From Afifella marina DSM 2698 (GTDB lineage Bacteria; Pseudomonadota; Alphaproteobacteria; Rhizobiales; Afifellaceae), in assembly GCF_900102695.1 (NCBI RefSeq), contig NZ_FMVW01000002.1, positions 124,001 to 188,000 on the forward strand: 64,000 nucleotides of DNA. Reading direction: 5' to 3'. The position numbers were made by a program, and so were the translations under genes. Below the pieces are notes generated by a model, which saw only the letters and a list, made by a program, of their open reading frames with translations, was not told the DNA's origin and did not search any database. This document shows positions 16,831-25,533 of this stretch, one piece after another; position 1 is the first letter of the stretch; each line of letters opens with the position of its first letter.

Positions 16831-17931
16831 ATGACAATGTCGCTCAACCCAATCTTGCTGGTGGGAGGCTCCGGTATCGTGGGGCAACACACGGCCCGGT
16901 ATCTGCGGGACGCGCACCCGGACGTGCCACTTCTGATCGGAGGGCGCGATCTCGACAAGGCGCAGCGCGTCGCCGATCGGATCGGACATGCGGAAGGCGT
17001 CGCCATCGATTTGGCGGCCGGGGATCTCGGCATAGGCGATCGCCCCGTCGGAGCCGTCGCGGTCCTGTTCACCGACCAGCGGGTCGCGGGCCTGCGCTTC
17101 GCCCAGGGCCGGGGCGTGCCTTACGTGAATATCTCCCCTGGTATCATCGAGCTCGGTCCGGAGGTTGCGGCTTACATCCACCGCCCCGATGCCGCCGCGG
17201 TCGTCCTCGGGACGGAATGGTTGGTCGGCGCAACCAGCGTACCGGCCTTGGCGGCCGCGAACGCTTTCGGGCATGTTAAGGAGATCCGCATCGGTGCTCT
17301 CCTCGACGAGGAGGATGCCTTCGGCCCGGCCGCCGAGACCGACCTTGAGCGACAAACCCAGGTCATGGCGGCGGCTCTGGAACGTCGCGACGGTGCCTTC
17401 ATCTGGCGAACCGGGGACGCCGCAACTTCCCGGTTCCGGGCCGTCGATGGGACCGAGATGGAAGCCTTCGCCCTTTCAACGAATGATCTCCTTGGCTTGT
17501 CCATGGCGACGGGCGCTCCCGATGTCCGGTTCGACCTTTCAATCGGCGTCAGTTCCAGCCGTCGCCGGGGTGAGCCGCTCTCTGCCGAGATATTGATCGA
17601 GATCTCCGGCACGGACCGTGAGGGAAACCCCTTGGCCCTGCGATTTGCCGTCGTGCATCCCGGTGGGCAGATGCCGCTGACCGGGCTGGGGGTGGCGATG
17701 GTTCTTGAAAGCCTGACCGGGCTTGGCGGTCAGGCACCGACGCCGCCGGGGCTCTATTTTCCCTACCAGCTCTTGGACGCCGGCAGCTACTTCGCGCGGT
17801 TCAAGCAAATCGGCGGGTCGATCATCGATCTGAAGGCCGAGGGACAGAGACACGAAACGGTTTCGATGGAGCAGATCGTCGAAAATGTCAGGAGCCGCGC
17901 ATGGGGCGAGAGACGGCACTCCGACAAATAG
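16831..17931 (+). CDS. Saccharopine-dehydrogenase-like NAD(P)-binding protein
   Basis: This is a 366-residue protein with an N-terminal Rossmann loop GGSGIVGQ at about 13-20 and then GGRDLDKAQRVADRIG, the usual cofactor-selecting strand. Later parts (VPYVNISPGIIELG, GTEWLVGATSVPALAA) fit the saccharopine dehydrogenase-like/trans-acting reductase family. A second in-frame Met lies two residues in. An AAGGAGGG run lies 6-10 bases upstream. It is divergent from the TetR repressor and probably under its control. Substrate is unknown. Confidence 0.82.
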   Translation: MTMSLNPILLVGGSGIVGQHTARYLRDAHPDVPLLIGGRDLDKAQRVADRIGHAEGVAIDLAAGDLGIGDRPVGAVAVLFTDQRVAGLRFAQGRGVPYVNISPGIIELGPEVAAYIHRPDAAAVVLGTEWLVGATSVPALAAANAFGHVKEIRIGALLDEEDAFGPAAETDLERQTQVMAAALERRDGAFIWRTGDAATSRFRAVDGTEMEAFALSTNDLLGLSMATGAPDVRFDLSIGVSSSRRRGEPLSAEILIEISGTDREGNPLALRFAVVHPGGQMPLTGLGVAMVLESLTGLGGQAPTPPGLYFPYQLLDAGSYFARFKQIGGSIIDLKAEGQRHETVSMEQIVENVRSRAWGERRHSDK

Positions 17932-18022
17932 GCCGTGAGCTGCGGGCGATCCCCGCCTGTGTGCTGAGCGGAGACGTGAGCGTTATCGTGGGATGACCGC
18001 GAATGCGGCCCGTGGGCGGTGG

Positions 18023-18205
18023 CTAGTCCTGAGGGGCGACCGTGATGACGGAGCGGCCGCTCCGCAAACGCTCGGCCAGATCCCGGCTCTTGGCCTGGCT
18101 TTCCGAGCCGCCGATCGGGAGAGGGCCGGCATAGATCGGTGGGCGGATGGTCGGCGTGACGACCACCTTGCCGTCCACCATGACGTCGATCTTTTCTTGC
18201 CGATG
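18023..18205 (-). pseudogene. Truncated SecD P1-like domain gene (copy A)
   Basis: The minus frame ending in TAG at 18023 reads VMVDGKVVVTPTIRPPIYAG, then PLPIGGSESQAKS, then LAERLRSGRSVITVAPQD. This is the same domain end as the intact gene at 24218-24589. The signal peptide and first half are missing. Upstream of about 18205 the sequence becomes the dispersed repeat. An ATG at 18181 could express 52 residues, but loss of the signal peptide argues for a pseudogene. Confidence 0.75.
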
Positions 18206-18269
18206 GGCCAGGCTTCATGGACGGTCTGGCGAAAAGCTGCCCTTCGGCTTTCGACCCGTCTCTGCCCTT
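18123..18269. repeat. 147-bp chimeric direct repeat, copy A
   Basis: This segment is identical except for one base (18166 region, C versus T) to 22066-22212. It joins the SecD-like fragment to the GCGAAAAGCTGCCCTTCGGC repeat core. Both copies have the same orientation. Confidence 0.92.
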
Positions 18270-18775
18270 TCACGTCGCTGAGACCGGACCTGGAAGCGGA
18301 CGTCCGAACTTGGCGAACCGTCCACTTCTTACCTTCTATGCTCTGAAGCAGATTGGCCAGCGTGCATTATCGGGACACGGATTCACAGTAGGGCGCTTCC
18401 GTGCGGCCTCTGACCTCAAGTGGGGTCTAATTAAGCTGGTTTTAGTCGCGGTGGAGAACGTTCAAGGTAGTGGAATGCGCGCGGGAGGGCATCGTGCAAG
18501 AAGTGTTTCGGTTCGCGCAACCAGGGGTCAGCACATAGGACGGACCCAGATATACGCTCTGGCACTTCCCATCCTCTATCGGAACGATACCATAGTCTTC
18601 CGACGCGCCACGTCACCTGCTGGGTCGGTCGCGTGGATCTTGACGATGATCGCGACGGCTCGGTTCGTCTGAATGTGATTTCCGCCGACGGCCTTAAAGC
18701 CCCCAGCAGGCCAGTGACTTAACACTCGTTCGCCTCACAGAAGGGAACGGACAGAAGGTCGGAAAGGTATTGACT

Positions 18776-20116
18776 ATGTTTTATCGTCTCGCCGTGGCCG
18801 CCGCGCTTGTGACGTTCCATGTCTTTCCCGTCGAAGCGGCCTGCGAAGACGCCATCACGACCCGCTGTCTCGTCGAGGAAATTCGCGCCGGGTTAACGCA
18901 AGATTTCGACGATCCCTTCGCCGTCAGTCGGATCCGGGCCCATCTCGCCCGTGCCGAACTTGCCGACGGGGATGAGGCGGCCGCGCTCGCCGCAAACGAG
19001 GCGGTGGAGCAGGAGGGCTGGCGGGAGGCCTTCATCCTGCCCTATGCGCGGTTCCTGCGTAGCAAACAGCGCGAGAGCGAGGCGCTCGATCTCATGCGAT
19101 CGCACCCGATCGCAAACGCGCAGGGGATGGACCTTCTGAACCGCATCGGCGCGGTCTCGGCCTTTGCACGCGAGCTCTCGCTGGCCGGTGACGGCGAGGC
19201 CGCACGAGCGTTGCTGGACCGCGCCGCCGCGACACTGGACGAGATCCCACCCAATTCGATGACGCTGGGCGGCATGGTCCAAATCGCCGAGGCATCGGAT
19301 GAGATCGGTGAGAGCGGCCAGGCGAGCGTCCATGCGCGCAAGGCCTACGACTGGTTCGATACGGGCGCGCTGACGCTCTCGCCCGAGGAGGCGGTCCTCC
19401 TGTTCCGCACGCTCGCGCGGTTCGATCGCTCCGACAAGCCCAGAAAGGACGCGGCCGAAACCATCCCGTTGTTAGACGAGGAGGGTCGGAGTCTGTACGA
19501 AGGAGCGATCTGGACCGGTGTCGCGCTGGGCCTTCAAGCGCGTGAGGCAGACGCCTCAGCCGAGCTCGATCTTGCGGTCAACGCACTCGACGAGGCACCC
19601 GAACGCGCGATCGTCGGGGTCGTGGAAGCCAGTCTCGGACCCGCTCTCGCTTCGGCCGGGCGCGGCAAGGAGGCGCGCGACCGTCTCGTCGCTGCCGCCG
19701 AGGCCGCGATCGGCAGCGATCCGAAGATCTATGCGGGAATTACCGGGCCGGTGGCGACCGCTCTCATCGACATCGGCGAGCGCGGGGAGGCGCGCCGCAT
19801 CCTCGACCGCCTCGTCGCGGATGCGCGTCGGCCGTCGGCGGACGGCGCGGAACGGTCTTTCCCGCTGGCCTTCTTCGCCCAGACGGCGATCACGCCGTAT
19901 GTCCGCCTCGGCGAGGCGGATAAGGCGCTGGCGATCGAGCGGGACTTGGCAGGGCGGGATGGGCTCTTCTCCGCCATCGCGCTCGTCGGCGCCGGAGAGT
20001 TCGAGCGCGCCTTCGCGGTGCTGCGGGACCTCGATGACGACGCGCGATACTTTCTGATGGCCGCGATAGCCGAGCACCTCGCCTATGGGGAGGAATTGGG
20101 GAGGTCCGCACCGTGA
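18776..20116 (+). CDS. Secreted TPR-like helical repeat protein
   Basis: This is a 446-residue protein from the ATG at 18776, with GGAAAGG 8 bases upstream. A TTG six bases earlier is in frame but less likely. It has a clear signal peptide (MFYRLAVAAALVTFHVFPVEA, cleavage before ACED). The mature part is almost entirely amphipathic helices rich in Ala, Glu and Arg, with repeating patterns such as LARAELADGDEAAALAANEA and ALIDIGERGEARRILDRLVAD. These suggest tetratricopeptide-like repeats used for protein binding in the periplasm. Partner unknown. It stands alone between repeat-rich gaps. Confidence 0.78.
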   Translation: MFYRLAVAAALVTFHVFPVEAACEDAITTRCLVEEIRAGLTQDFDDPFAVSRIRAHLARAELADGDEAAALAANEAVEQEGWREAFILPYARFLRSKQRESEALDLMRSHPIANAQGMDLLNRIGAVSAFARELSLAGDGEAARALLDRAAATLDEIPPNSMTLGGMVQIAEASDEIGESGQASVHARKAYDWFDTGALTLSPEEAVLLFRTLARFDRSDKPRKDAAETIPLLDEEGRSLYEGAIWTGVALGLQAREADASAELDLAVNALDEAPERAIVGVVEASLGPALASAGRGKEARDRLVAAAEAAIGSDPKIYAGITGPVATALIDIGERGEARRILDRLVADARRPSADGAERSFPLAFFAQTAITPYVRLGEADKALAIERDLAGRDGLFSAIALVGAGEFERAFAVLRDLDDDARYFLMAAIAEHLAYGEELGRSAP

Positions 20117-20479
20117 AGTCCCTCCATCGTGCCGCACCCCAGTCTCTATGACGTGTATGAGACGATCGGGCAGCCCCTTGTTCAATGGGGCCTCCTCGAA
20201 GCGATGATGACAACCGAAGGGATTGATTGGCGACACACCGCGCTGGAGTTTCTGTCGCCTTTTGCTGACTTCCTGATTGCGCTGGCCGCGCCCCGAGCAA
20301 CCCGAAACACTCTGTCGCACGGCATAGTGCCTGCACGGGCAGACCCGTGGTCATCGGAAGACCCCTCGATCACTTGTCGAACCCTGACGGGAGACAAGCG
20401 AGCTACCTTGCTGTTCCGAACACGGACACTCGGCGGATCCCTGCGTCACATATTCCGGCAGAGTGTCTGCAAACCGCCG
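20117..20479. other. Intergenic, 363 bp, no gene seen
   Basis: This is the convergent gap between the TPR-like gene and the next minus-strand gene. No frame with coding character and no clear terminator hairpin were found. Confidence 0.5.
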
Positions 20480-21286
20480 TTACCTGTAGCGACAAAGGGG
20501 AGGACGAGGCGATCCCATTTGGGTAGCGTTTGTTCCTTCGTACCACCCAGCCCCGATCGTCATCACCTTGACCTCGAAGAATGTCCAGGCGTTTGGGATC
20601 TTCCTTTCATGCGTCGAAGCCATGAACTCGTAGCTCGGACTCGTGTCGTTGGTGCAATCGACCTTCGGAGCGTCCTCTCGAATTAGCGCATCGAACTCTC
20701 GGTCGCGTGCTGCCTGCGACTGTCGGATGGCCTCGATCTCTGGCACGTCGGCGCAATCGCCGGTGAGGATTTGGAAGCCAGGAGGTGTGTGAAATGGCGA
20801 GGCCTGGTAGAAGGCGAGGTCACCGCTGCGCAGGTTCTCGGCGATGAAGCGAACATACTCGATCATCGCCTTGTCGGCGTCCCAGCCGCGGGTTGCCTGC
20901 ACTCGCTCCATGATAGCAGGGCCGTCGATGAAGCAGCCGCGATCGCCAAGGTCGGCGTAGGCGTCGATCGCTGTTGTCAGCGCAACGACTTCCGGATCGT
21001 CCAAGCGGATCTCACTGCGCACGGCAGGCGGACGGATTTTGCAGAGGCTCGTCGGCAGTACGATCCACCCTCCGGTGCGAACCGTTTGCGCATCTTTTTC
21101 CGCATCGGCAACCATGGCATCAAGGGCCGCTACGTCGAGACCTGCGGCGCTCACACGCTGCTCCGTATGCGGACCGATCGCACAGCCCTCGGCTGCCAAG
21201 ATATCTGCGATGGTTGCTCTTTGGGCTCCACCTGCGCTGGCAGCGCCCGCCACGACCAAGGAGATTGCGGCAATTGCAAGCCTCAT
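20480..21286 (-). CDS. Secreted hypothetical protein
   Basis: This is a 268-residue protein with a signal peptide (MRLAIAAISLVVAGAASA). The mature part has several cysteines (EGCAIG, SLCKIR, DRGCFID, GDCADV, DCTND, PLCRYR), which suggests disulfides in the periplasm. I do not recognise a family. The region TIADILAAEGCAIGPHTEQRV looks like a small helical unit. The TGA is followed closely by the convergent empty region. Base composition resembles that of its neighbours. Confidence 0.68.
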   Translation of the reverse strand: MRLAIAAISLVVAGAASAGGAQRATIADILAAEGCAIGPHTEQRVSAAGLDVAALDAMVADAEKDAQTVRTGGWIVLPTSLCKIRPPAVRSEIRLDDPEVVALTTAIDAYADLGDRGCFIDGPAIMERVQATRGWDADKAMIEYVRFIAENLRSGDLAFYQASPFHTPPGFQILTGDCADVPEIEAIRQSQAARDREFDALIREDAPKVDCTNDTSPSYEFMASTHERKIPNAWTFFEVKVMTIGAGWYEGTNATQMGSPRPPLCRYR

Positions 21287-21469
21287 TCTGATCGGTCCTC
21301 CCTGCGAACATCACTCGAATCCCGGCCTTGGCCAAAGCGGTCGAGACCAACTTCACGTACGTCAGCTCTCTGCCATTTTAATACGAAACCAGACATTCCG
21401 CTTTCCACCCGTCCCAAGCCATCTATGGGGCGGTCGTGATGGGCTGAAAGGAGACCTGCAGATTTCGAG

Positions 21470-22065
21470 TTACGCAAGCGGAAACGGCCGCCTCCGAATG
21501 AACGGGCTTGTACAGGAACGCCGTGCGGCCGTCCGTCTTTGAGATGACCAGGGCAGCGTATTGCCTCGCCAATCCAGATAACGGTGTTCCCGGCATCCCG
21601 TATTGGCTTTCAGCACCTCGACCATCCCGGTCACTCTTTCCTCGACGCTGATCTCCGCCGCGACCGTCCCATCCAGCGCGCCCATGGCGGTGGCGACCCA
21701 GCCGGGATGGATCGACAGGACGGTCAGCCCGGTGTCGGCACGGATCGTGCGGGGCGAGCATGTTGCGGGCCCGATAAAGGCCCAGCTTCAGGCCCGGCTC
21801 CGTGTTTATCGCGATGCTTGCGCGGTGCGACGACATCACGGCGAGCGTTCCGCCCTCGTTCAGCCGGTCCAGCAAGTGATGGGCCAGGCGGATGGGACCG
21901 AAGCAATTGGTCATCATGATATCGGACAGTTCGTCCTCGGTCGCCTCAACAACCGAGTTGTGCAGCGGACCGTAAACACCGGCGACCAGGAAAATGACGT
22001 CAAATGTGCCGATTGCAGCGCGCAGCGGCGCGATGTCGTCGGCCCGCGTGACATCGATCGGAAAC
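21470..22065 (-). pseudogene. Short-chain dehydrogenase remnant with frameshift
   Basis: The frame reads an SDR without its N-terminal TGxxxGxG part: FDVIFLVAGVYGPLHNSV, ELSDIMMTNCFGPIRLAHHLLDRL, GGTLAVMSSHRAS. Around the active site LYRA is followed directly by RNMLA, so the YxxxK segment has lost its lysine. An extra G in the run at 21751-21754 shifts the frame. The continuation (TVLSIHPGWVATAMGALDG, YLDWRGNTLPW) lies in the next frame and has no stop at the natural C-terminus. The 5' side is fused in frame to the SecD-like fragment at 22066. It is clearly inactive. Confidence 0.8.
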
Positions 22066-22212
22066 GGGCCGGCATAGATCGGTGGGCGGATGGTCGGCGT
22101 GACGACCATCTTGCCGTCCACCATGACGTCGATCTTTTCTTGCCGATGGGCCAGGCTTCATGGACGGTCTGGCGAAAAGCTGCCCTTCGGCTTTCGACCC
22201 GTCTCTGCCCTT
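22066..22212. repeat. 147-bp chimeric direct repeat, copy B
   Basis: It is identical but for one base to 18123-18269 and lies 3.94 kb away in the same orientation. On the minus strand it contains MVDGKMVVTPTIRPPIYAG of the SecD-like domain, here joined in frame to the SDR remnant, plus the short repeat core. Confidence 0.92.
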
Positions 22213-22310
22213 CATGGCTTCCTCTCTGCGTCTTCAAAGCGGAGGTCGGGCCGAGACGACAGCGCTCCGCGCAAGCGGAACGCTGTCAGGTCTGTCATGG
22301 CCGGTCCAGG

Positions 22311-23174
22311 CTATGCAGCGAGGGCGGCGGCAGCATCGCGGTACGAATGGAGCGGGCGACCGAGAAGGGCGACAAGACGCTCGCGGTCGCCTTCGTCCGG
22401 GATCATGCCGTCGCTGACGTAGCGCTCGGCCATCAGACGCATTTCGTAGGCGGTCCATTTCGGCATGATGGTCGCCATGTTCGCTTCGAAGCCACTCGGA
22501 TCATCCCCGCCATAGACAACAGGTCGTCCGAGCACGTCGGTCCAAATCTGGGCGACGTCCGCGCCCGTCAACGTGTCCGGGCCGACCAGGTTGATGGTCT
22601 TCATCGGCAACGGACCAGGTGCCTCCTCGCGGCGCATGAGTTCGATGGCGGCGGCCCCCGCGATATCGCGGGTATCCACCATGGCAACGCCCTTGCTGCC
22701 GATCGGCATCGGGTAGACGCCGTGCTGAAGGATGACGTCGCGCACCATGACTTCGTTGTCGATGAAATAGGTCGGCCGCAGGATCGTGGCGCCGAAGCCC
22801 ATCGTTTCGAGCATCCGCTCGGCGCCGTACTTCACGGCGAAATGCGGAACGTTGACAGCACGATCGGCGTCGAACACCGAAAGGTAGACCACACGATCGA
22901 TACCGGCCTCGCGGGCGATGTTCAGCGCGATGATGGCTTGCGTGAACTCGTCCCCGGTGACCGCATTCAGCAGAAAGAACGAGGTGACGCCAGAGAAGGC
23001 GGCGCGCAGGGCGTCAATGTCGAGAAGATCGCCCTTCACGACCTCGACGCTGTCGTCGAAATCGGCCTTGGCGGGATCGCGGGTGAGGACGCGAACCTTC
23101 GCGCCGCGCTCGACGAGTTCACGAACGAGATGGCGGCCGACACGGCCAGTGGCTGCGGTGACGAGAATGGTCAT
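22311..23174 (-). CDS. NmrA-like NAD(P)-binding oxidoreductase
   Basis: This is a 287-residue atypical short-chain dehydrogenase of the NmrA/NAD(P)H:quinone-oxidoreductase type. The Rossmann loop TAATGRVGRHLVREL is at the N-terminus, followed by VRVLTRDP, the usual cofactor-contacting segment. VVYLSVFDAD and TILRPTYFIDN match the family's later strands. There is no SDR catalytic YxxxK, as usual in this group. GGAG lies 8 bases before the ATG. It is divergent from a LysR regulator 110 bp away, so it is the likely target of that regulator and perhaps part of a redox or electrophile response. Confidence 0.88.
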   Translation of the reverse strand: MTILVTAATGRVGRHLVRELVERGAKVRVLTRDPAKADFDDSVEVVKGDLLDIDALRAAFSGVTSFFLLNAVTGDEFTQAIIALNIAREAGIDRVVYLSVFDADRAVNVPHFAVKYGAERMLETMGFGATILRPTYFIDNEVMVRDVILQHGVYPMPIGSKGVAMVDTRDIAGAAAIELMRREEAPGPLPMKTINLVGPDTLTGADVAQIWTDVLGRPVVYGGDDPSGFEANMATIMPKWTAYEMRLMAERYVSDGMIPDEGDRERLVALLGRPLHSYRDAAAALAA

Positions 23175-23284
23175 GTTCTTTGCTCCGTTTGGGTTTCAAG
23201 CCGTTTGGCTAAGACCCAAATTACTGATCCATTTATGCGCCAATAGCCGCTATATTGAGACCCTCTGTCTCGCTGGTGGAACAC

Positions 23285-24178
23285 ATGGATCTCCTCGCTC
23301 TCGCCGATTTCAACCTCGTGGCCAGGCATGGAGGGTTCGGAAAAGCCGCCCGCGCATCCGGGCGCCCGAAAGCGACATTGTCGCGACGCGTCGCGGAATT
23401 GGAAGCCGCGCTGGCCTTGCGTCTGTTCGAACGGGGAGCTCGCGACCTCAAGCTGACCGAGGAAGGGCGTGCGATCTACGAGCGGACGTCGGCGCTGCTC
23501 ATCGATCTGGAGGAGACGACTGCGGCGATCGCCTCGGGGGGCGGGGCCGTGCGCGGTCGGCTTCGCGTCAGCGCACCGCTTCTGTTCTCGCAGATGGTCA
23601 TGGGCCGGCTCGCCGCGCAACTTGCGCTCAGATACCCGGACTTACGGCTCGAAGTGACCTCCGACGATCGCGCGGTCGACATGATCGAAGAAGGCTACGA
23701 TCTCGTCATTCGGGTGAACCCGGCTCCCGACGAAAGCCTGGTGGGACGCGCCTTCCTGCGCGATCGGCTGGTTGTCGCGGCGAGCCCGTCGATGAAGCAG
23801 CCGGGAGACGGCGACGTCCTTCCCGTCGTGATCCGTGGATTGTCCGGGCAGAACGAAACCTGGGAGGTGGCAACGTCGCGAGGGCGACGCGCAATGGCGA
23901 CCGAACCGGTGCTTCGCCTGTCGTCACTGCCGATGGTTCGCGATGTGATCCTTGCGGGGGTCGGCGCGGCCAAGCTTCCCATCTCGCTCGTGAAACGGGA
24001 TTTTGACGAGGGCAGGCTCGTTCATTGGGGCGACGTACCCGGTTCGGAGATCACACTCTGGGCGCTCTATCCGTCGCGGCGTCTTCTCAGTGCGCGGGTT
24101 TCCGCGTTCCTCGATCTCCTGAAGGAAGCGTTTCCCACCGGCAGCCCAGACGAATTGGCCGCCTATAGCGCACATTGA
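23285..24178 (+). CDS. LysR-family transcriptional regulator
   Basis: The product is 297 residues from the ATG at 23285 (GGTGGA just upstream). The N-terminal winged helix reads DLLALADFNLVARHGGFGKAARASGRPKATLSRRVAELE. It is followed by the LysR effector domain (GRLRVSAPLLFSQMVMGRLAAQL, YDLVIRVNPAPDESLVGRAF). The sequence is close to the AaeR/DsdC-like group with a short linker. It is divergent from the NmrA-like gene and probably regulates it from the 110-bp gap. Confidence 0.92.
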   Translation: MDLLALADFNLVARHGGFGKAARASGRPKATLSRRVAELEAALALRLFERGARDLKLTEEGRAIYERTSALLIDLEETTAAIASGGGAVRGRLRVSAPLLFSQMVMGRLAAQLALRYPDLRLEVTSDDRAVDMIEEGYDLVIRVNPAPDESLVGRAFLRDRLVVAASPSMKQPGDGDVLPVVIRGLSGQNETWEVATSRGRRAMATEPVLRLSSLPMVRDVILAGVGAAKLPISLVKRDFDEGRLVHWGDVPGSEITLWALYPSRRLLSARVSAFLDLLKEAFPTGSPDELAAYSAH

Positions 24179-24217
24179 ACTCTCGGATCGAACATGATGT
24201 CCGCGTCTCAGTCGGTG

Positions 24218-24589
24218 CTACTCCGCCGGGGCGACGGTGAGGATGGCGCGGCCGCTTTTCAATCGCTCGGCCAGATCCTGGCTTTTGGCCTGGCTCTCCG
24301 AGCCGCCGATCGGGAGAGGGCCGCCGTAGATCGGTGAGCGGATCATCGGCGTGACGAGCACCTCGCCGTCGACCATGACCTTGATCTGCTGCTGCAGATG
24401 AACCTGCGTGAACTGGGCGAAGGCTTTCGCGCTGTCATCGTCGAGACGGATGACGACCTCCCATTTCTGGCTCGCCTCGTTGAACATGGTTTCGGCCTCT
24501 GCCAGCGACAGCGCGAGCATGTCCGCAAGGGCGTGCGTCGGGAGAAGGCCGGCCAGGAGGGCGGCGGCGAAGATTTGTCGTGTCCGCAT
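24218..24589 (-). CDS. Secreted free-standing SecD P1-head-like domain
   Basis: This is a 123-residue protein from the ATG at 24589, with a signal peptide MRTRQIFAAALLAGLLPTHALA. A longer frame from 24670 would bury the signal. The mature part matches the P1 head subdomain of SecD: WEVVIRLDDDSAKAFAQFT, IKVMVDGEVLVTPMI, PIYGGPLPIGG, AERLKSGRAILTVAP. SecD itself is a large membrane protein, so here the domain stands alone in the periplasm. Its task is unknown. Two truncated relatives lie at 18023 and 22066. Confidence 0.8.
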   Translation of the reverse strand: MRTRQIFAAALLAGLLPTHALADMLALSLAEAETMFNEASQKWEVVIRLDDDSAKAFAQFTQVHLQQQIKVMVDGEVLVTPMIRSPIYGGPLPIGGSESQAKSQDLAERLKSGRAILTVAPAE

Positions 24590-24685
24590 GGGTTTCCCGG
24601 GTTCGATCGTCAGACATGAGAATGCGCAAAGGCGCGGCGCATATATGGCGGCCATCGGAGGCACCGGCACGATCGATGCGTCCGC

Positions 24686-25354
24686 CTAGTCTCCGAGGAT
24701 GATTCCGGCCCGTCTCAGCCATGCTTCGGGGTTGGCGGATTGCGAGGTTCCGCCGGCTGCGCAGACCAGGGGACGTACCTCTCGATTGGGAGGCCATTCG
24801 ACCTTCGCCTTGTCGAGCGCCGCGAAATCGCAAAAGACCGGGCTCGTTTCTACGAACTGCGTGGGAAAGCCTTCGATGATGCCCGTCACACAGGAAAGCT
24901 TTTCCTCTCCATGCCCGGGGCACAGCAGCCAGACGAAGCTCATCAGCACGACGTCGCTGCGATAGCGAAAGGAGCCGTCGGGATCGACAATTCTATCGCC
25001 CAGTTCTGGCTCCATGGATCTTGCGACGTAGAAGCCGTGAAGGGCGGATCGTTGCGCTTCGGCGATCTCAATGGTGCTGCTGGTGGCGACGTTGAGGATG
25101 GCGCGGACCGTGGAGCTTGGGCAATTCGTATCCGGCACGGGCGAGCGTCCATTGCGCAGGCCGCTGAAATAGTCGAGCCACGGGCCGACCTCCTCGATGC
25201 GTTCCAGGACGAAAGTTTGCCGCTCGCAGAACGCCTTTGCCGCATCGAACGGCTTCGCCTCGGCGGCTTGTGCCTGGATCGCAAAGAGGGCTGCGGCTAT
25301 AGCCGCAAACAAAGCGGCCCCCCACGATATAAAGAGCTGCTTTGGCTGAGGCAT
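24686..25354 (-). CDS. Secreted hypothetical protein
   Basis: This is a 222-residue protein from the ATG at 25354 with AGGAAGG upstream. It has a signal peptide (LFISWGAALFAAIAAALFAIQAQA) and a mature domain with five cysteines (AFCERQ, TNCPSS, LLCPGHG, LSCVTG, VFCDFA, plus LVCAAG near the end), so disulfides are likely. It may be in one unit with the SecD-like gene 96 bp downstream. No family recognised. Confidence 0.7.
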   Translation of the reverse strand: MPQPKQLFISWGAALFAAIAAALFAIQAQAAEAKPFDAAKAFCERQTFVLERIEEVGPWLDYFSGLRNGRSPVPDTNCPSSTVRAILNVATSSTIEIAEAQRSALHGFYVARSMEPELGDRIVDPDGSFRYRSDVVLMSFVWLLCPGHGEEKLSCVTGIIEGFPTQFVETSPVFCDFAALDKAKVEWPPNREVRPLVCAAGGTSQSANPEAWLRRAGIILGD

Positions 25355-25533
25355 GTCTTCCTTCCTGCTGTCAGAAGAGGAGCTTTCCGCCGAGGGTCTG
25401 AGTTTTCTGCCATGAAACGTCAAGTTCGCAATTCGGTCATGCTCCGAAGCGATATGCAAGGCGTCGGATGTGCCATATCCAGCGGGGCTTGGTGGGGCCC
25501 GGCGGGGCTTGGAGAGCTGGAGGGAATGCGCTG

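Larger units (their letters stand above)
17932..18775. other. 844-bp region with gene fragments and repeats
   Basis: The region holds a SecD-like remnant (18023-18205) and one copy of the 147-bp chimeric duplication. Between 18280 and 18770 there is no credible gene. A short open stretch ending at the TAA near 18722 reads as an acidic peptide (GRVDLDDDRDGSVRLNV) that may be the tail of a lost gene. Confidence 0.5.

Noticed and set aside
16756-17355. N-terminal extension of the TetR frame
   Set aside because: It runs antisense through the divergent dehydrogenase gene and across the two operators. The natural TetR start with MTEKQ is at 16755.
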